A stretch of 10,127 bases of DNA from Pseudomonadota bacterium (GCA_021785335.1 JAJYFW010000036.1:1-10127), one strand, 5' to 3'; shown: positions 1 through 9,518, counted from the first letter of the stretch. The notes: generated by a model not told the origin, from the sequence alone. Translations and numbers: made by a program.

Positions 1-1986
1 CGGCGGCAGGCCGCGGAAGCCACGGAAGATCGCCGCACCCTTCAACCCCTCCAGCAGCGCGCGGGCCTCGCCCAGCGCCAGCGGCGCCGGCGCGATCGCG
101 GTGTCGCGCAGCAGTTCCACGAAAATCCCGCCGAGTCCCGCCACCACCATCGGACCGAACATCTTGTCCATGCGCGCGCCGAGAAGGATCTCGATCCCCT
201 GCCCCACCATCGGCTGCACCAGCACGCCAGCGATGCGCGCGCCCGGGACGCGCATGGCGGCTTCCATCACCTCCGCGTACGCCGCGCGCACGCCGTCACG
301 CCCGGCGACGCCGAGGCGGATGACGCCCGCATCCGTCTTGTGCGGGATGTCGGGGCTTTCGACCTTCAACGCGACCTTGGCCCCGAACCGTGCCGCGGCG
401 GCGACAGCCTCCTCCGCGCTGGCGGCGAGCACCTCCGGCACCACCGGAATTCCGTAGCTGGCGAGCAGGGATTTCGCCTCGCGTTCGGCCAGCACCGTGC
501 CAGCGCCGGCGAGCGCCCGCGCGGCGGCGTCGCGCACGGCCGGGGATGACGTGACCGCCTCGCCACGAGCGAGGGTCGCGGCACGGCGATGCCAGGCGGC
601 GAAGGTCGCGAAGCAGCGGTCAATGGAGCGGAACAGCACCACCTCGGGGTCGCGCTCCATCTCCATCGTGCCCGGCCCCTCCAGCCATTCCGGCAGCCAG
701 GCGATGCAGACCGGCTTGCCGTACTGTCGTGCCAGCGACGCGTAGAACGGCACCCGAGCCACCGCGAGCGGCGAGGCATAGACGCTGGGCAGCACCAGCG
801 CGCCATAGGCAGGGTCGGCGGCGAGCGCGCGGGCGCAGGCGCCGAGACTCTCGGGGTCGTTGATCACCATCGCGGTGATGTCGCACGGGTTGCGCGCGGC
901 GCCGTATTCCGGGATGCGTGCCGTCAGGATCTCCATCGCCTCCGCCCGCGGCTGCGGCAGCGGCACCGCGTGGCGTTCCGCCTTGTCAGCCGCCATGATC
1001 CCGGCACCGCCCGAGGTGCATATCACCGCGACACCCGGCGCCACCGGCTTCGCCGGCGCCTTGAGAAAGAAGCTCGCGGTCTCGGCCAGCGCCTCGAAAT
1101 CGTCGACCACCACCGCGCCCTCGCGCGCCAGCACCGCGCGCCAGGCCGCGTCCGAGCCCGCGAGCGAGCCGGTGTGCGACATCGCCGCCTGCGCGCCCTC
1201 CTCGCCGGTTGCGATCTTGCAGACCACGAGCGGCTTGCCCGCCTCCGCCGCGAGGCGCGCGGCGGCGATGAGGCGCGCCGGCTTCGCCATGCCCTCGAAC
1301 AACAGCGCAATGGCGCCGCAGGCGGGCTCGCCGGCGAGATAGGCGACATAATCGGCCATATCGACGTCGCAGGAATTGCCGCTGGTCAGCACATGGCTGA
1401 CGGCGACCCCGCGCTGCGCCGCCTGTTCCAGCGCGAAGCCCATCGCGCCGGACTGGCTGACGATGCCGATGGCGCGGCCCTCGGGCGCCGGGATCGCGGC
1501 GTCCGGCATGAAGGTGACGCGCATGCCGAGCGCGTAATCCGTGATGCCGATGCAGTTGGGACCCACGATCGGCACGCCGGACTTGCGCGCGAGGGCGGCG
1601 AGCCGGTCCTGCTCCGCCGCGCGCTCCGGCTTGCCGGTCTCCGCATAGCCGGAAGCGAAGATGACGATGCCGCCGACACCGGCTGCGATCGCCTCTCTCG
1701 CGAGCGGCTCGACGGCCTCCCGCGCCGTCACGATCACCGCGCAATCGGCGCCGCCGGAGATCGCCGCGACCGAAGGATGGCACGGCAGGCCGCGGACCTC
1801 CCCGTACTTGGCGTTCACCGGATGCACGGCGCCGCTGTAGCGCGCGAGATTGGCGAGCACGCGGTCTCCGAACGCGCCCGGCCGCGGGCTCGCGCCGAGC
1901 ACCGCGATGCTGCGTGGTGCGAGCAGGCGCGCGAGGGCCGCGTGCGTGTAGAGATCGTTGCGGTCACGCGGCGCTGCTGCCGTCAT
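1..1986 (-). CDS. Acyl-CoA synthetase, NDP-forming (acetate-CoA ligase family), 3' end cut by window edge
   Basis: This gene encodes a single-chain NDP-forming acyl-CoA synthetase. The family interconverts acyl-CoA and acid while making ADP or GDP from phosphate, through a phosphohistidine intermediate. The frame is open from 1986 to the left edge (662 residues); family members run to about 700, so roughly the last 40 residues are missing. An N-terminal CoA-binding Rossmann domain shows SIAVLGASPRPGAFGDR (about 26-42). A succinyl-CoA-ligase-like region has GPNCIGI (142-148), GNSCDVDMADYVAYLA (203-218) and SHTGSLAG, with His271 as the likely phosphorylated residue. NPCDIT lies at 366-371. The ATP-grasp domain starts near 503 (EAKSLLASYGIPVVPE) and carries SPDIPHKTDAGVIRL from 544. 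The ATG is supported by GGGAGG at 1993-1998, six bases upstream. It is divergent from paaG with a 91-base gap. Family assignment is firm; the substrate (acetate, an aryl or a branched acid) is not determinable. Confidence 0.93.
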   Translation of the reverse strand, partial: MTAAAPRDRNDLYTHAALARLLAPRSIAVLGASPRPGAFGDRVLANLARYSGAVHPVNAKYGEVRGLPCHPSVAAISGGADCAVIVTAREAVEPLAREAIAAGVGGIVIFASGYAETGKPERAAEQDRLAALARKSGVPIVGPNCIGITDYALGMRVTFMPDAAIPAPEGRAIGIVSQSGAMGFALEQAAQRGVAVSHVLTSGNSCDVDMADYVAYLAGEPACGAIALLFEGMAKPARLIAAARLAAEAGKPLVVCKIATGEEGAQAAMSHTGSLAGSDAAWRAVLAREGAVVVDDFEALAETASFFLKAPAKPVAPGVAVICTSGGAGIMAADKAERHAVPLPQPRAEAMEILTARIPEYGAARNPCDITAMVINDPESLGACARALAADPAYGALVLPSVYASPLAVARVPFYASLARQYGKPVCIAWLPEWLEGPGTMEMERDPEVVLFRSIDRCFATFAAWHRRAATLARGEAVTSSPAVRDAAARALAGAGTVLAEREAKSLLASYGIPVVPEVLAASAEEAVAAAARFGAKVALKVESPDIPHKTDAGVIRLGVAGRDGVRAAYAEVMEAAMRVPGARIAGVLVQPMVGQGIEILLGARMDKMFGPMVVAGLGGIFVELLRDTAIAPAPLALGEARALLEGLKGAAIFRGFRGLPP

Positions 1987-2077
1987 GCGTTTCCTCCCGT
2001 CTTGAGGCGAGCCTAGCCGCCCCTCTCCCGCTCGTCACGCGACGGAACTAAGCTTGCGCGGTCAGGGGAGGCGATGG
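1987..2077. promoter_or_regulatory. Divergent intergenic region between acyl-CoA synthetase and paaG
   Basis: This 91-base gap must hold the start signals for both the leftward synthetase gene and the rightward paaG-paaI-paaK set. It contains the two Shine-Dalgarno sequences, GGGAGG read leftward at 1993-1998 and GGGGAGG read rightward at 2065-2071. I could not recognise a convincing -35/-10 pair on either strand, nor an operator for a PaaR- or PaaX-type regulator. The only dyad I see is a short CGTC/GACG pair at 2033-2044. Confidence 0.45.
2065..2071 (+). promoter_or_regulatory. Ribosome binding site that decides the paaG start
   Basis: GGGGAGG lies six bases before the ATG at 2078. It overlaps the codons that would follow an in-frame TTG at 2054, so it argues for the ATG and against the eight-residue longer version. 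Confidence 0.75.
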
Positions 2078-2869
2078 ATGGACGAGCAGGCGGGCGGGCA
2101 GCCGATCGTGGTGGAGCGGCGCGGCAACTGGCGCCTCGTGCGGCTCAACCGGCCGGAGAAGATGAACGCGCTCGACCAGGCGACGATCGCGGCGTTGCGC
2201 GGCGCGCTGGAAGAAGCGGGCGCCGATGCCGCCTGCCGCGCGCTGGTGCTGACCGGCACCGGGCGCGGCTTCTGTTCCGGCGCCGACCTCACCTCGGGGC
2301 TGGAACCGGGGCGCGACCTTGGCGCGGCGATCGAGACAAGCTGGAACCCGATGGTGCGCGCACTGCACGCGCTGCCGGTGCCGACCATCGCGGCCGTGAA
2401 CGGCATCGCCGCGGGCGCCGGCGCGAACCTGGCGCTGGGCTGCGACATCGTGCTCGCGGGCAACTCCGCGAGCTTCATCCAGGCCTTCTCGCGCATCGGG
2501 CTGATCCCCGATTGCGGCGGCACGTACCTCCTGCCACGGCTGGTCGGCAGCGCGCGGGCGCGCGCGCTGGCACTGCTGGCCGAGCCGGTGCCGGCGGCGC
2601 AGGCCGAGGCATGGGGCATGATCTGGAAATGCCTGCCGGACGACGCCCTGATGCCGGAGGCGGAACGTCTCGCCGCCACGCTCGCCGAGCGGCCGACCGA
2701 GGCGCTGGTGCTGACGCGCCAGGCCATGGCCGCGGGCCTGCCGCTCGACGCGCAACTCGACCTCGAGCGCGACTTCCAGCGCCGCGCCGGCTTCACCGCC
2801 GACTTCGCCGAGGGCGTCGCCGCGTTCCGCGAGAAGCGACCGCCCCGCTTTTCGGGTGGCCGCGCGTGA
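2078..2869 (+). CDS. paaG: Ring-1,2-epoxyphenylacetyl-CoA isomerase (PaaG-type enoyl-CoA hydratase/isomerase)
   Basis: PaaG is a crotonase-fold enzyme. It converts 2-(1,2-epoxy-1,2-dihydrophenyl)acetyl-CoA, the product of the PaaABCDE oxygenase, to the seven-membered oxepin-CoA. The 263-residue length matches PaaG (about 262). Visible crotonase features are the N-terminal RLNRPEKMNALD, the oxyanion-hole segment TGRGFCSGADL with GFCSG at 64-68, and VNGIAAGAGANLALGCDIV with the second oxyanion glycine region near 110-116. FSRIGLIPDCGGTYLLPR places the acidic catalytic residue at Asp145, equivalent to the PaaG aspartate. EAWGMIWK and the C-terminal QLDLERDFQRRAGFTADFAEGV closely resemble, from memory, E. 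coli PaaG; this separates it from generic enoyl-CoA hydratases. It starts at the ATG supported by GGGGAGG at 2065-2071. Its stop overlaps the next gene's GTG start by four bases, indicating coupled translation with paaI. Confidence 0.92.
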   Translation: MDEQAGGQPIVVERRGNWRLVRLNRPEKMNALDQATIAALRGALEEAGADAACRALVLTGTGRGFCSGADLTSGLEPGRDLGAAIETSWNPMVRALHALPVPTIAAVNGIAAGAGANLALGCDIVLAGNSASFIQAFSRIGLIPDCGGTYLLPRLVGSARARALALLAEPVPAAQAEAWGMIWKCLPDDALMPEAERLAATLAERPTEALVLTRQAMAAGLPLDAQLDLERDFQRRAGFTADFAEGVAAFREKRPPRFSGGRA

Positions 2870-3297
2870 CGCCGCAGGAACTGGCTGAAGCCTGTGCCGC
2901 GGCGATGTGGCGGGAGGACCGGACGAGCCCGGCGCTGGGCATGAGCCTTGAGCACGTGGCACCGGGCGAGGCCACGCTTTCCATGGAAATCGGCCCGACC
3001 ATGGTGAACGGACACGGCATCTGCCATGGCGGCTTCATCTTCACCCTGGCGGATTCCGCCTTCGCCTTCGCCTGCAACACCTATGGCGAGCGCGTGGTCG
3101 CCGCGGGCGCCTCCATCAGCTTCCTGCGCCCGGCCAAGCTCGGCATGCGGCTGCGTGCCGTGGCCAGCGAGCGCGCGCGTGCCGGGCGCAGCGGCATCTA
3201 CGATATCCGCGTCGCGGACGAGGCGGGCAAGTTGATCGCGGAGTTCCGCGGCCAGTCCCGCGGCCTCGGCACGCGGTTCTTCGAGGAGGCATCATGA
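2866..3297 (+). CDS. paaI: Hydroxyphenylacetyl-CoA thioesterase PaaI
   Basis: PaaI is a hotdog-fold thioesterase of the phenylacetate pathway. It hydrolyses phenylacetyl-CoA-type esters, preferably ring-hydroxylated dead-end products, and so frees trapped CoA. The protein is 143 residues, close to the usual 140. The hotdog core reads NGHGICHGGFIFTLADSA, with Asn48, His54, the two glycines after it, and Asp63 as the likely catalytic acid. It is followed by FAFACNTYGERVVAAGASIS and FLRPAKLGMRLRAVA, all typical of PaaI. The start is a GTG whose last two bases belong to the paaG stop (GTGA overlap); a weak GGGTGG at 2854-2859 precedes it. The first internal Met (Met26, after DRTSPALG) is too far into the fold to be preferred. 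The gene ends in an ATGA overlap with paaK. It is cytosolic, with no signal peptide. Confidence 0.92.
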   Translation: MTPQELAEACAAAMWREDRTSPALGMSLEHVAPGEATLSMEIGPTMVNGHGICHGGFIFTLADSAFAFACNTYGERVVAAGASISFLRPAKLGMRLRAVASERARAGRSGIYDIRVADEAGKLIAEFRGQSRGLGTRFFEEAS

Positions 3298-4601
3298 CCA
3301 CGCTGCCCGACCTGACGCCGCACACGGAAGCCTTCGAGCCGATCGAGCGTGCCTCACGCGACGAACTGCGGGCGCTGCAGACGCGGCGCCTCGCCTGGAC
3401 GCTGCGCCACGCCTACGAGAACGTGGCGCACTACCGCGCCGCATTCGATGCGGCGGGCCTGCGCCCCGATGATTTCCGCGAACCGGGCGACCTCGCGCGC
3501 TTTCCCCTCACCGGCAAGGCGGAGCTGCGCGCCAACTATCCGTTCGGCATGTTCGCCGTGCCGCGCGAGCAGATACGGCGCATCCACGCCTCCTCCGGCA
3601 CCACGGGAAAGCCGACGGTCGTGGGCTATACAGAGGCCGATCTCGACACCTGGGCACAGCTCATCGCGCGCTCGCTGCGCGCCGCGGGCGTCCGTCCGGG
3701 CATGCGGCTGCACAACGCCTATGGCTACGGGCTGTTCACCGGCGGGCTTGGCCTGCATGACGGCGCCGAGCGGCTCGGCTGCGCGGTGATCCCGGTCTCG
3801 GGGGGCATGACGGAACGCCAGGTCCAGCTCATCCGCGACTTCGCGCCGGATGCGATCAGCGTCACGCCGAGCTATATGCTGGCGATCCTCGACGGGTTCC
3901 GCGCCGCCGGCGCCGATCCGCGCGCCACCTCGCTCAAGGTCGGCATCTTCGGCGCCGAGCCCTGGACCGAGGGCATGCGTGGCGAGATCGAGAACGCGTT
4001 CGGCATGCACGCCGTCGACATCTACGGGCTTTCTGAGGTGATGGGGCCAGGGGTCGCGATGGAGTGCATCGAGACCAAGGACGGGCTGCACATCTGGGAG
4101 GATCATTTCTATCCCGAGATCATCGATCCCGAGACCGGCGCGGTGCTGCCTGAGGGGGAACTTGGCGAACTGGTCTTCACCTCGCTCACCAAGGAGGCGA
4201 TGCCGGTGATCCGCTACCGCACCCGCGACCTGACGCGGCTGCTGCCCGGCACGGCGCGGCCGATGCGGCGCATGGCGCGCATCGGCGGACGCAGCGACGA
4301 CATGATGATCGTGCGCGGCGTCAACGTCTTCCCGAGCCAGGTGGAGGAGCTGATCCTCGGCATCGCGCCGCTCTCCGGCCACTATGTCATCGAACTCGCG
4401 CGCGAGGGACGGCTGGACACGATGACGGTGCGTGTCGAGGCGCGTCCCGAGGCATGGGGTGCCGACCCTGCGCCGCATGGCCAGGCGCTCGCCCATGCGA
4501 TCAAGGCGCGGATCGGGGTCACGGCTCGGGTCGAGGTCGCGGCGCCAGGGTCGATCGAGCGCTCGCTCGGCAAGGCCCGGCGGGTGATCGACCGGCGTTG
4601 A
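3294..4601 (+). CDS. paaK: Phenylacetate-CoA ligase
   Basis: PaaK is an AMP-forming ligase of the ANL superfamily. It activates phenylacetate with ATP and CoA to phenylacetyl-CoA, the first committed step of aerobic phenylacetate degradation. The 435-residue length is standard for PaaK. The phosphate-binding loop is SSGTTGKP at 100-107. The adenine/acyl-AMP motif YGLSEVMGPG starts at Tyr244 with Glu248. The hinge and C-terminal lid region IGGRSDDMMIVRGVNVFPSQVEE starts at 330, with the hinge aspartate around 335-336. The C-terminal catalytic lysine is probably Lys427 in ERSLGKARRVID. The ATG overlaps the paaI stop (ATGA), and GAGGAGG at 3283-3289 lies four bases upstream. The third gene of a coupled set, it probably shares the paaG promoter. 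No damage or truncation is visible. Confidence 0.95.
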   Translation: MTTLPDLTPHTEAFEPIERASRDELRALQTRRLAWTLRHAYENVAHYRAAFDAAGLRPDDFREPGDLARFPLTGKAELRANYPFGMFAVPREQIRRIHASSGTTGKPTVVGYTEADLDTWAQLIARSLRAAGVRPGMRLHNAYGYGLFTGGLGLHDGAERLGCAVIPVSGGMTERQVQLIRDFAPDAISVTPSYMLAILDGFRAAGADPRATSLKVGIFGAEPWTEGMRGEIENAFGMHAVDIYGLSEVMGPGVAMECIETKDGLHIWEDHFYPEIIDPETGAVLPEGELGELVFTSLTKEAMPVIRYRTRDLTRLLPGTARPMRRMARIGGRSDDMMIVRGVNVFPSQVEELILGIAPLSGHYVIELAREGRLDTMTVRVEARPEAWGADPAPHGQALAHAIKARIGVTARVEVAAPGSIERSLGKARRVIDRR

Positions 4602-4657
4602 TCGCCGCCGCCTCGCCGCTTGCCGCCGCAAGGCAAACCGGCGACAAGTCCCGACGC

Positions 4658-6349
4658 ATGCCCTACCCCGACGTCCTCAACCCCGAACTGATCGACCGTA
4701 TCCCGCTTGCCGCGCGGACGGTTCTCGATGTCGGGTGCGGCGGTGGGGCGCTGGGGGCGGAGTACAAGCGCCGCAACCCGCGCGCGCGCTATTTCGGGAT
4801 CGAACTCGACCCGGACGCGGCGCGGCTGGCGGCAACCCGCCTCGACGCGGTCGCCGAGGTCGATGTCGAGACCGATCCCCTGCCGTTCGGCGACACCCTC
4901 TTCGACTGCATCCTCTATGGCGACGTGCTGGAGCATCTGCGCGACCCCTGGAGCGTACTCGGCGAGCAGGCCCGTCAGCTCTCGCCGGAGGGCGTGGCCG
5001 TCATCTGCATGCCCAACGCCGAGCACTGGAGCTTCGTCGAGCGGCTGCTGCGCGGCACCTGGGAGTACGAGCGGCAGGGGCTGTTCGACGCCACGCATCT
5101 GCGCTGGTTCACGCCCGAGACGACGCGCCGCGCACTTGCGCGCGCCGGGCTCGTGCCCTGCGATGTCGTCCCCCGCGTCTTCGACGGCGCGGAGGCGGAA
5201 CGCTTCGCGACTGCCATGATGCCGGCACTGCGCGCCCTCGGCATCGATCCGCAGGCATACCTGTCACGAGCGGCGCCCCTGCAGCATGTCTGGCGGGCAC
5301 GGCGGACGGCACCGCAACGGCTGCAGGTCGTCTCCACCAGCCTGCCGCCGGTCGGGGGCGTGAGCGAGGTGCGCGTCACTGAGCCGATGCGCGCGCTGGC
5401 GACCGACCCTGCGATCGTCGCGTCCGTCATCGAGGATCTGAACCCCGGCCCGCGCCCGGACGACATCCCCGGTATTTTCGTGCTGCATCGTCCGCGCCTC
5501 GTCGGCGAGGCCGGGATCGCGCAACTGCGCCAGGCGATGGCCGCGGGCCATGTCGTCGTCTGCGAGTTCGACGACCACCCCGACTACATTCCGGCCCTGC
5601 AACACCCGGAGGTGCTCAACTTCACCGGCGTGCACGCGGTGCAGACGACGACCCCGGCGCTCGCCGAGGTGCTGCGCCGTTACAACCCCGAGATCGGCGT
5701 CTTCCCCAACGCCGTCGCGCGCGTGCCGGACGTGGTCAACCACGCGAACCCGGGTCGCCAGACCCTGTTCTTCGGCGGCATCAACCGCGAGAACGAGTGG
5801 CCGCCCTATATCGACGCGCTCAATCGCGTGGCGGCGCTGGCTGGCGGACGCCTGCACTTCTCCATCGTCGCCGACCGCGGCCTGTTCGACGCTCTGGAAA
5901 CGCCGCACAAGAGCTTCACCCCGCTCTGCGACTACGAGACGTACCAGGATCTGCTGGCGCGCAGCGAGATCTGCTTCATGCCGCTCTCGGACACGCCGTT
6001 CAACCGGTGCAAATCCGATCTGAAATTCATCGAGGCCGCATCGCTGCGCGTGACCGCGCTCGCCAGCCCCACGGTCTATGCGGGCAGCATCGCGGATGGC
6101 CAGACCGGGGTTCTGTTCCGCGGCGCCGACGAGCTGGCGCAGCGACTGGTGCGGCTCGTCGCCAACCCCGACATCGGCCGGGCCATCGCCGACGCGGCGC
6201 GCGCGCGCGTGCTGCGCGAGCGCATGCTCGCCGATCAGGTGGCAGGCCGCATCGCCTGGTACCGCTCGCTCTGGGCGCGGCGCGCGGAACTGCGGGCCGC
6301 CCTCGCCGCACGGGTGCCGGACCTGGCCGGCATCGAAGCCAGGGCGTGA
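4658..6349 (+). CDS. Methyltransferase-glycosyltransferase fusion protein
   Basis: This 563-residue protein joins two enzymes. Residues 1 to about 215 form a class I SAM-dependent methyltransferase: motif I VLDVGCGGGALG (22-33), the motif II acidic residues IELD (48-51), the FDCILYGDVLEHLRDP region with Asp89, Glu92 and His93, and a C-terminal DATHLRWFTPETTRRAL segment seen in methyltransferases of glycan clusters. From about 222 a GT-B-like glycosyltransferase follows: LQVVSTSLPPVGGVSEVR, CEFDDHPDYIP (Asp305-Asp306), FPNAV (349-353), LFFGGINRENEW (370-381), and KSDLKFIEAASLR from Lys452 in the place of the family 4-like nucleotide-sugar glutamate region. There is no signal peptide or membrane segment. 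The job is probably polysaccharide or glycan assembly; sugar and acceptor are unknown. The ATG has no good ribosome site. An in-frame TTG at 4598 overlaps the paaK stop (TTGA) and would add 20 Ala-rich residues. Expression may depend on paaK readthrough. Domain calls are fairly firm, function is not. Confidence 0.8.
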   Translation: MPYPDVLNPELIDRIPLAARTVLDVGCGGGALGAEYKRRNPRARYFGIELDPDAARLAATRLDAVAEVDVETDPLPFGDTLFDCILYGDVLEHLRDPWSVLGEQARQLSPEGVAVICMPNAEHWSFVERLLRGTWEYERQGLFDATHLRWFTPETTRRALARAGLVPCDVVPRVFDGAEAERFATAMMPALRALGIDPQAYLSRAAPLQHVWRARRTAPQRLQVVSTSLPPVGGVSEVRVTEPMRALATDPAIVASVIEDLNPGPRPDDIPGIFVLHRPRLVGEAGIAQLRQAMAAGHVVVCEFDDHPDYIPALQHPEVLNFTGVHAVQTTTPALAEVLRRYNPEIGVFPNAVARVPDVVNHANPGRQTLFFGGINRENEWPPYIDALNRVAALAGGRLHFSIVADRGLFDALETPHKSFTPLCDYETYQDLLARSEICFMPLSDTPFNRCKSDLKFIEAASLRVTALASPTVYAGSIADGQTGVLFRGADELAQRLVRLVANPDIGRAIADAARARVLRERMLADQVAGRIAWYRSLWARRAELRAALAARVPDLAGIEARA

Positions 6350-6390
6350 TCCGTCAGCGGCGGGGCAGCGTCCTCAGAGCGTAGCGGGCC
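6350..6390. other. Convergent gap between the fusion gene and dnaJ
   Basis: These 41 bases separate two stop codons facing each other. I looked for a hairpin followed by a T-run on either strand and found none. If transcription ends here it is not through a canonical intrinsic terminator that I can see. Confidence 0.5.
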
Positions 6391-7527
6391 CTATCCCTTC
6401 TCGCCCTCGAAGAACTCGCGGACCTTGGCGAAGAAACCCTCGGATTGAGGGTGGTGCTTGGTGTTCTTGGCCCCCTCGGCGTCGAACTGCTCCAGCAGTT
6501 CGCGCTGACGGCGCGTGAGGTGCTGCGGCGTCTCCACCTGCAGGTGGATGAACATGTCGCCGCGCGCGGCGCTGTTGAGCACCGAGAAGCCCTTGCCGCG
6601 CAGGCGCTGCTGATCGCCGGTCTGCACACCGGGCGCGACCTTAACCTTCACCACGCTGCCGTCGATGGTCGGCACATCGACCTCGCCGCCGAGCGCGGCC
6701 TGCGTCATGCGCAGCGGCACGCGGCAATGGATGTGGGCGCCGTCGCGCTGGAACAGCGCGTGCGGCCGGATCGCGACATGGACGTAAAGATCGCCGGGCA
6801 CGGCGCCCGGCCCGCCGGCCTCGCCCTCGCCGGCGAGGCGGATGCGCATGCCGTCCTCCAGCCCCGCGGGGATGGAAATCTGCAGGCTGCGCTCGCGCCC
6901 GACGGTGCCGGCGCCACGGCAGATGCGGCACGGGTTGCGGATGACGCGGCCGGAACCGCCGCAGGTCGCGCAGGTACGCTCGACGAGAAAGAAGCCCTGC
7001 TGCGCGCGGATACGGCCATGGCCGCCGCAGGTCGAGCAGACGTCGGAGCCGCGCTCCTTGTTCTCCGAACCGGTGCCGTTGCACGCCTCGCAGGCCACGC
7101 GGGTCTGCACGCGGATGGTGCGCTTGGCGCCGGCAAAGGCTTCCTGCAGGTCGATCTCGACATCGGCACGGATGTCGGCACCGCTGCGCGGGCCGCGCTG
7201 GCGACCGCGGCCCATGAAGTCGCCGAACATCTGGTCGAAGATGTCGCCGAGGCCGGCGCCACCCATGCCCCCCATGTCGAAGCCGCCGGGGCCGCCGCCC
7301 TGCTCGAACGCTGCATGGCCGAAACGATCATAGGCGGCGCGCTTCTGGTCGTCCTTGAGCACGTCGTAAGCCTCGTTCAACTCCTTGAACTTGGCCTCGG
7401 CCGCCTTGTCGCCCGGGTTGCGGTCCGGGTGGTACTGCATCGCGAGCTTGCGGTAGGCGCGCTTGAGCTCGTCGGCGCTGGCGCCTTTGGACACGCCGAG
7501 AACGGTATAGAAATCGGCTTTGGCCAT
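6391..7527 (-). CDS. dnaJ: Chaperone protein DnaJ (Hsp40)
   Basis: DnaJ is the co-chaperone that delivers unfolded clients to DnaK and stimulates its ATPase. The 378-residue protein has every domain of a class I DnaJ. The J domain (about 1-70) carries the essential HPD at 33-35. A Gly/Phe-rich linker follows (GGGPGGFDMGGMGGAGLGD). Four CxxC zinc repeats are complete: CEAC (146-149), CSTC (164-167), CATC (186-189) and CRIC (200-203). The C-terminal substrate-binding domain includes LYVHVAIRPHALFQRDGAHI. The start is the ATG at 7527 rather than the adjacent in-frame TTG at 7530: GGAG at 7534-7537 lies six bases upstream of the ATG, and MAKADFYTVLG is the normal beginning. It lies 86 bases downstream of dnaK on the same strand. 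It is cytosolic. Confidence 0.98.
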   Translation of the reverse strand: MAKADFYTVLGVSKGASADELKRAYRKLAMQYHPDRNPGDKAAEAKFKELNEAYDVLKDDQKRAAYDRFGHAAFEQGGGPGGFDMGGMGGAGLGDIFDQMFGDFMGRGRQRGPRSGADIRADVEIDLQEAFAGAKRTIRVQTRVACEACNGTGSENKERGSDVCSTCGGHGRIRAQQGFFLVERTCATCGGSGRVIRNPCRICRGAGTVGRERSLQISIPAGLEDGMRIRLAGEGEAGGPGAVPGDLYVHVAIRPHALFQRDGAHIHCRVPLRMTQAALGGEVDVPTIDGSVVKVKVAPGVQTGDQQRLRGKGFSVLNSAARGDMFIHLQVETPQHLTRRQRELLEQFDAEGAKNTKHHPQSEGFFAKVREFFEGEKG

Positions 7528-7613
7528 CAAAAACTCCAGACAAGTCCAGGGCTCTGCCCTGGGCCCGCCGGGGCCTCACGCCCAGGTCGGGTCCAACGGC
7601 AAAGCCCCTGGCC
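7528..7613 (-). repeat. Palindrome-rich dnaK-dnaJ spacer, possible REP-like element
   Basis: The spacer holds a perfect 7-base inverted repeat, CCAGGGC at 7546-7552 and GCCCTGG at 7556-7562 with a 3-base loop. A second pair, CCTGGGC at 7558-7564 and GCCCAGG at 7580-7586, has a 15-base loop. The two pairs share bases 7558-7562, so only one hairpin can form at a time in the transcript. Neither is followed by a clear T-run. The CCAGGGC/GCCCTGG/CCCGCC wording recalls intergenic palindromic repeats I remember from GC-rich alphaproteobacterial genomes, but no second copy occurs in this window, so calling it a dispersed repeat is inference. Confidence 0.5.

Positions 7614-9518
<1,905 letters not shown>

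Noticed and set aside
589..2016. A 475-codon open frame on the plus strand over the acyl-CoA synthetase.
   Set aside because: It is Arg/Ala/His-rich shadow sequence. The minus-strand frame from 1986 carries all the family motifs.
2054..2077. A TTG start for paaG eight codons upstream of the ATG.
   Set aside because: The ribosome binding site GGGGAGG (2065-2071) lies inside this extension and is correctly spaced for the ATG at 2078.
2074..2865. A reading frame from ATG 2074 running through the paaG region in frame with paaI, as if paaI were a 407-residue protein.
   Set aside because: The part before 2866 is Arg/Gly/Ala-rich shadow of paaG in another frame. PaaI proteins are about 140 residues and the GTG at 2866 gives that length.
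3354..4631. A 425-codon open frame on the minus strand over paaK.
   Set aside because: It is the antisense of a clear phenylacetate-CoA ligase, with no recognisable domain.
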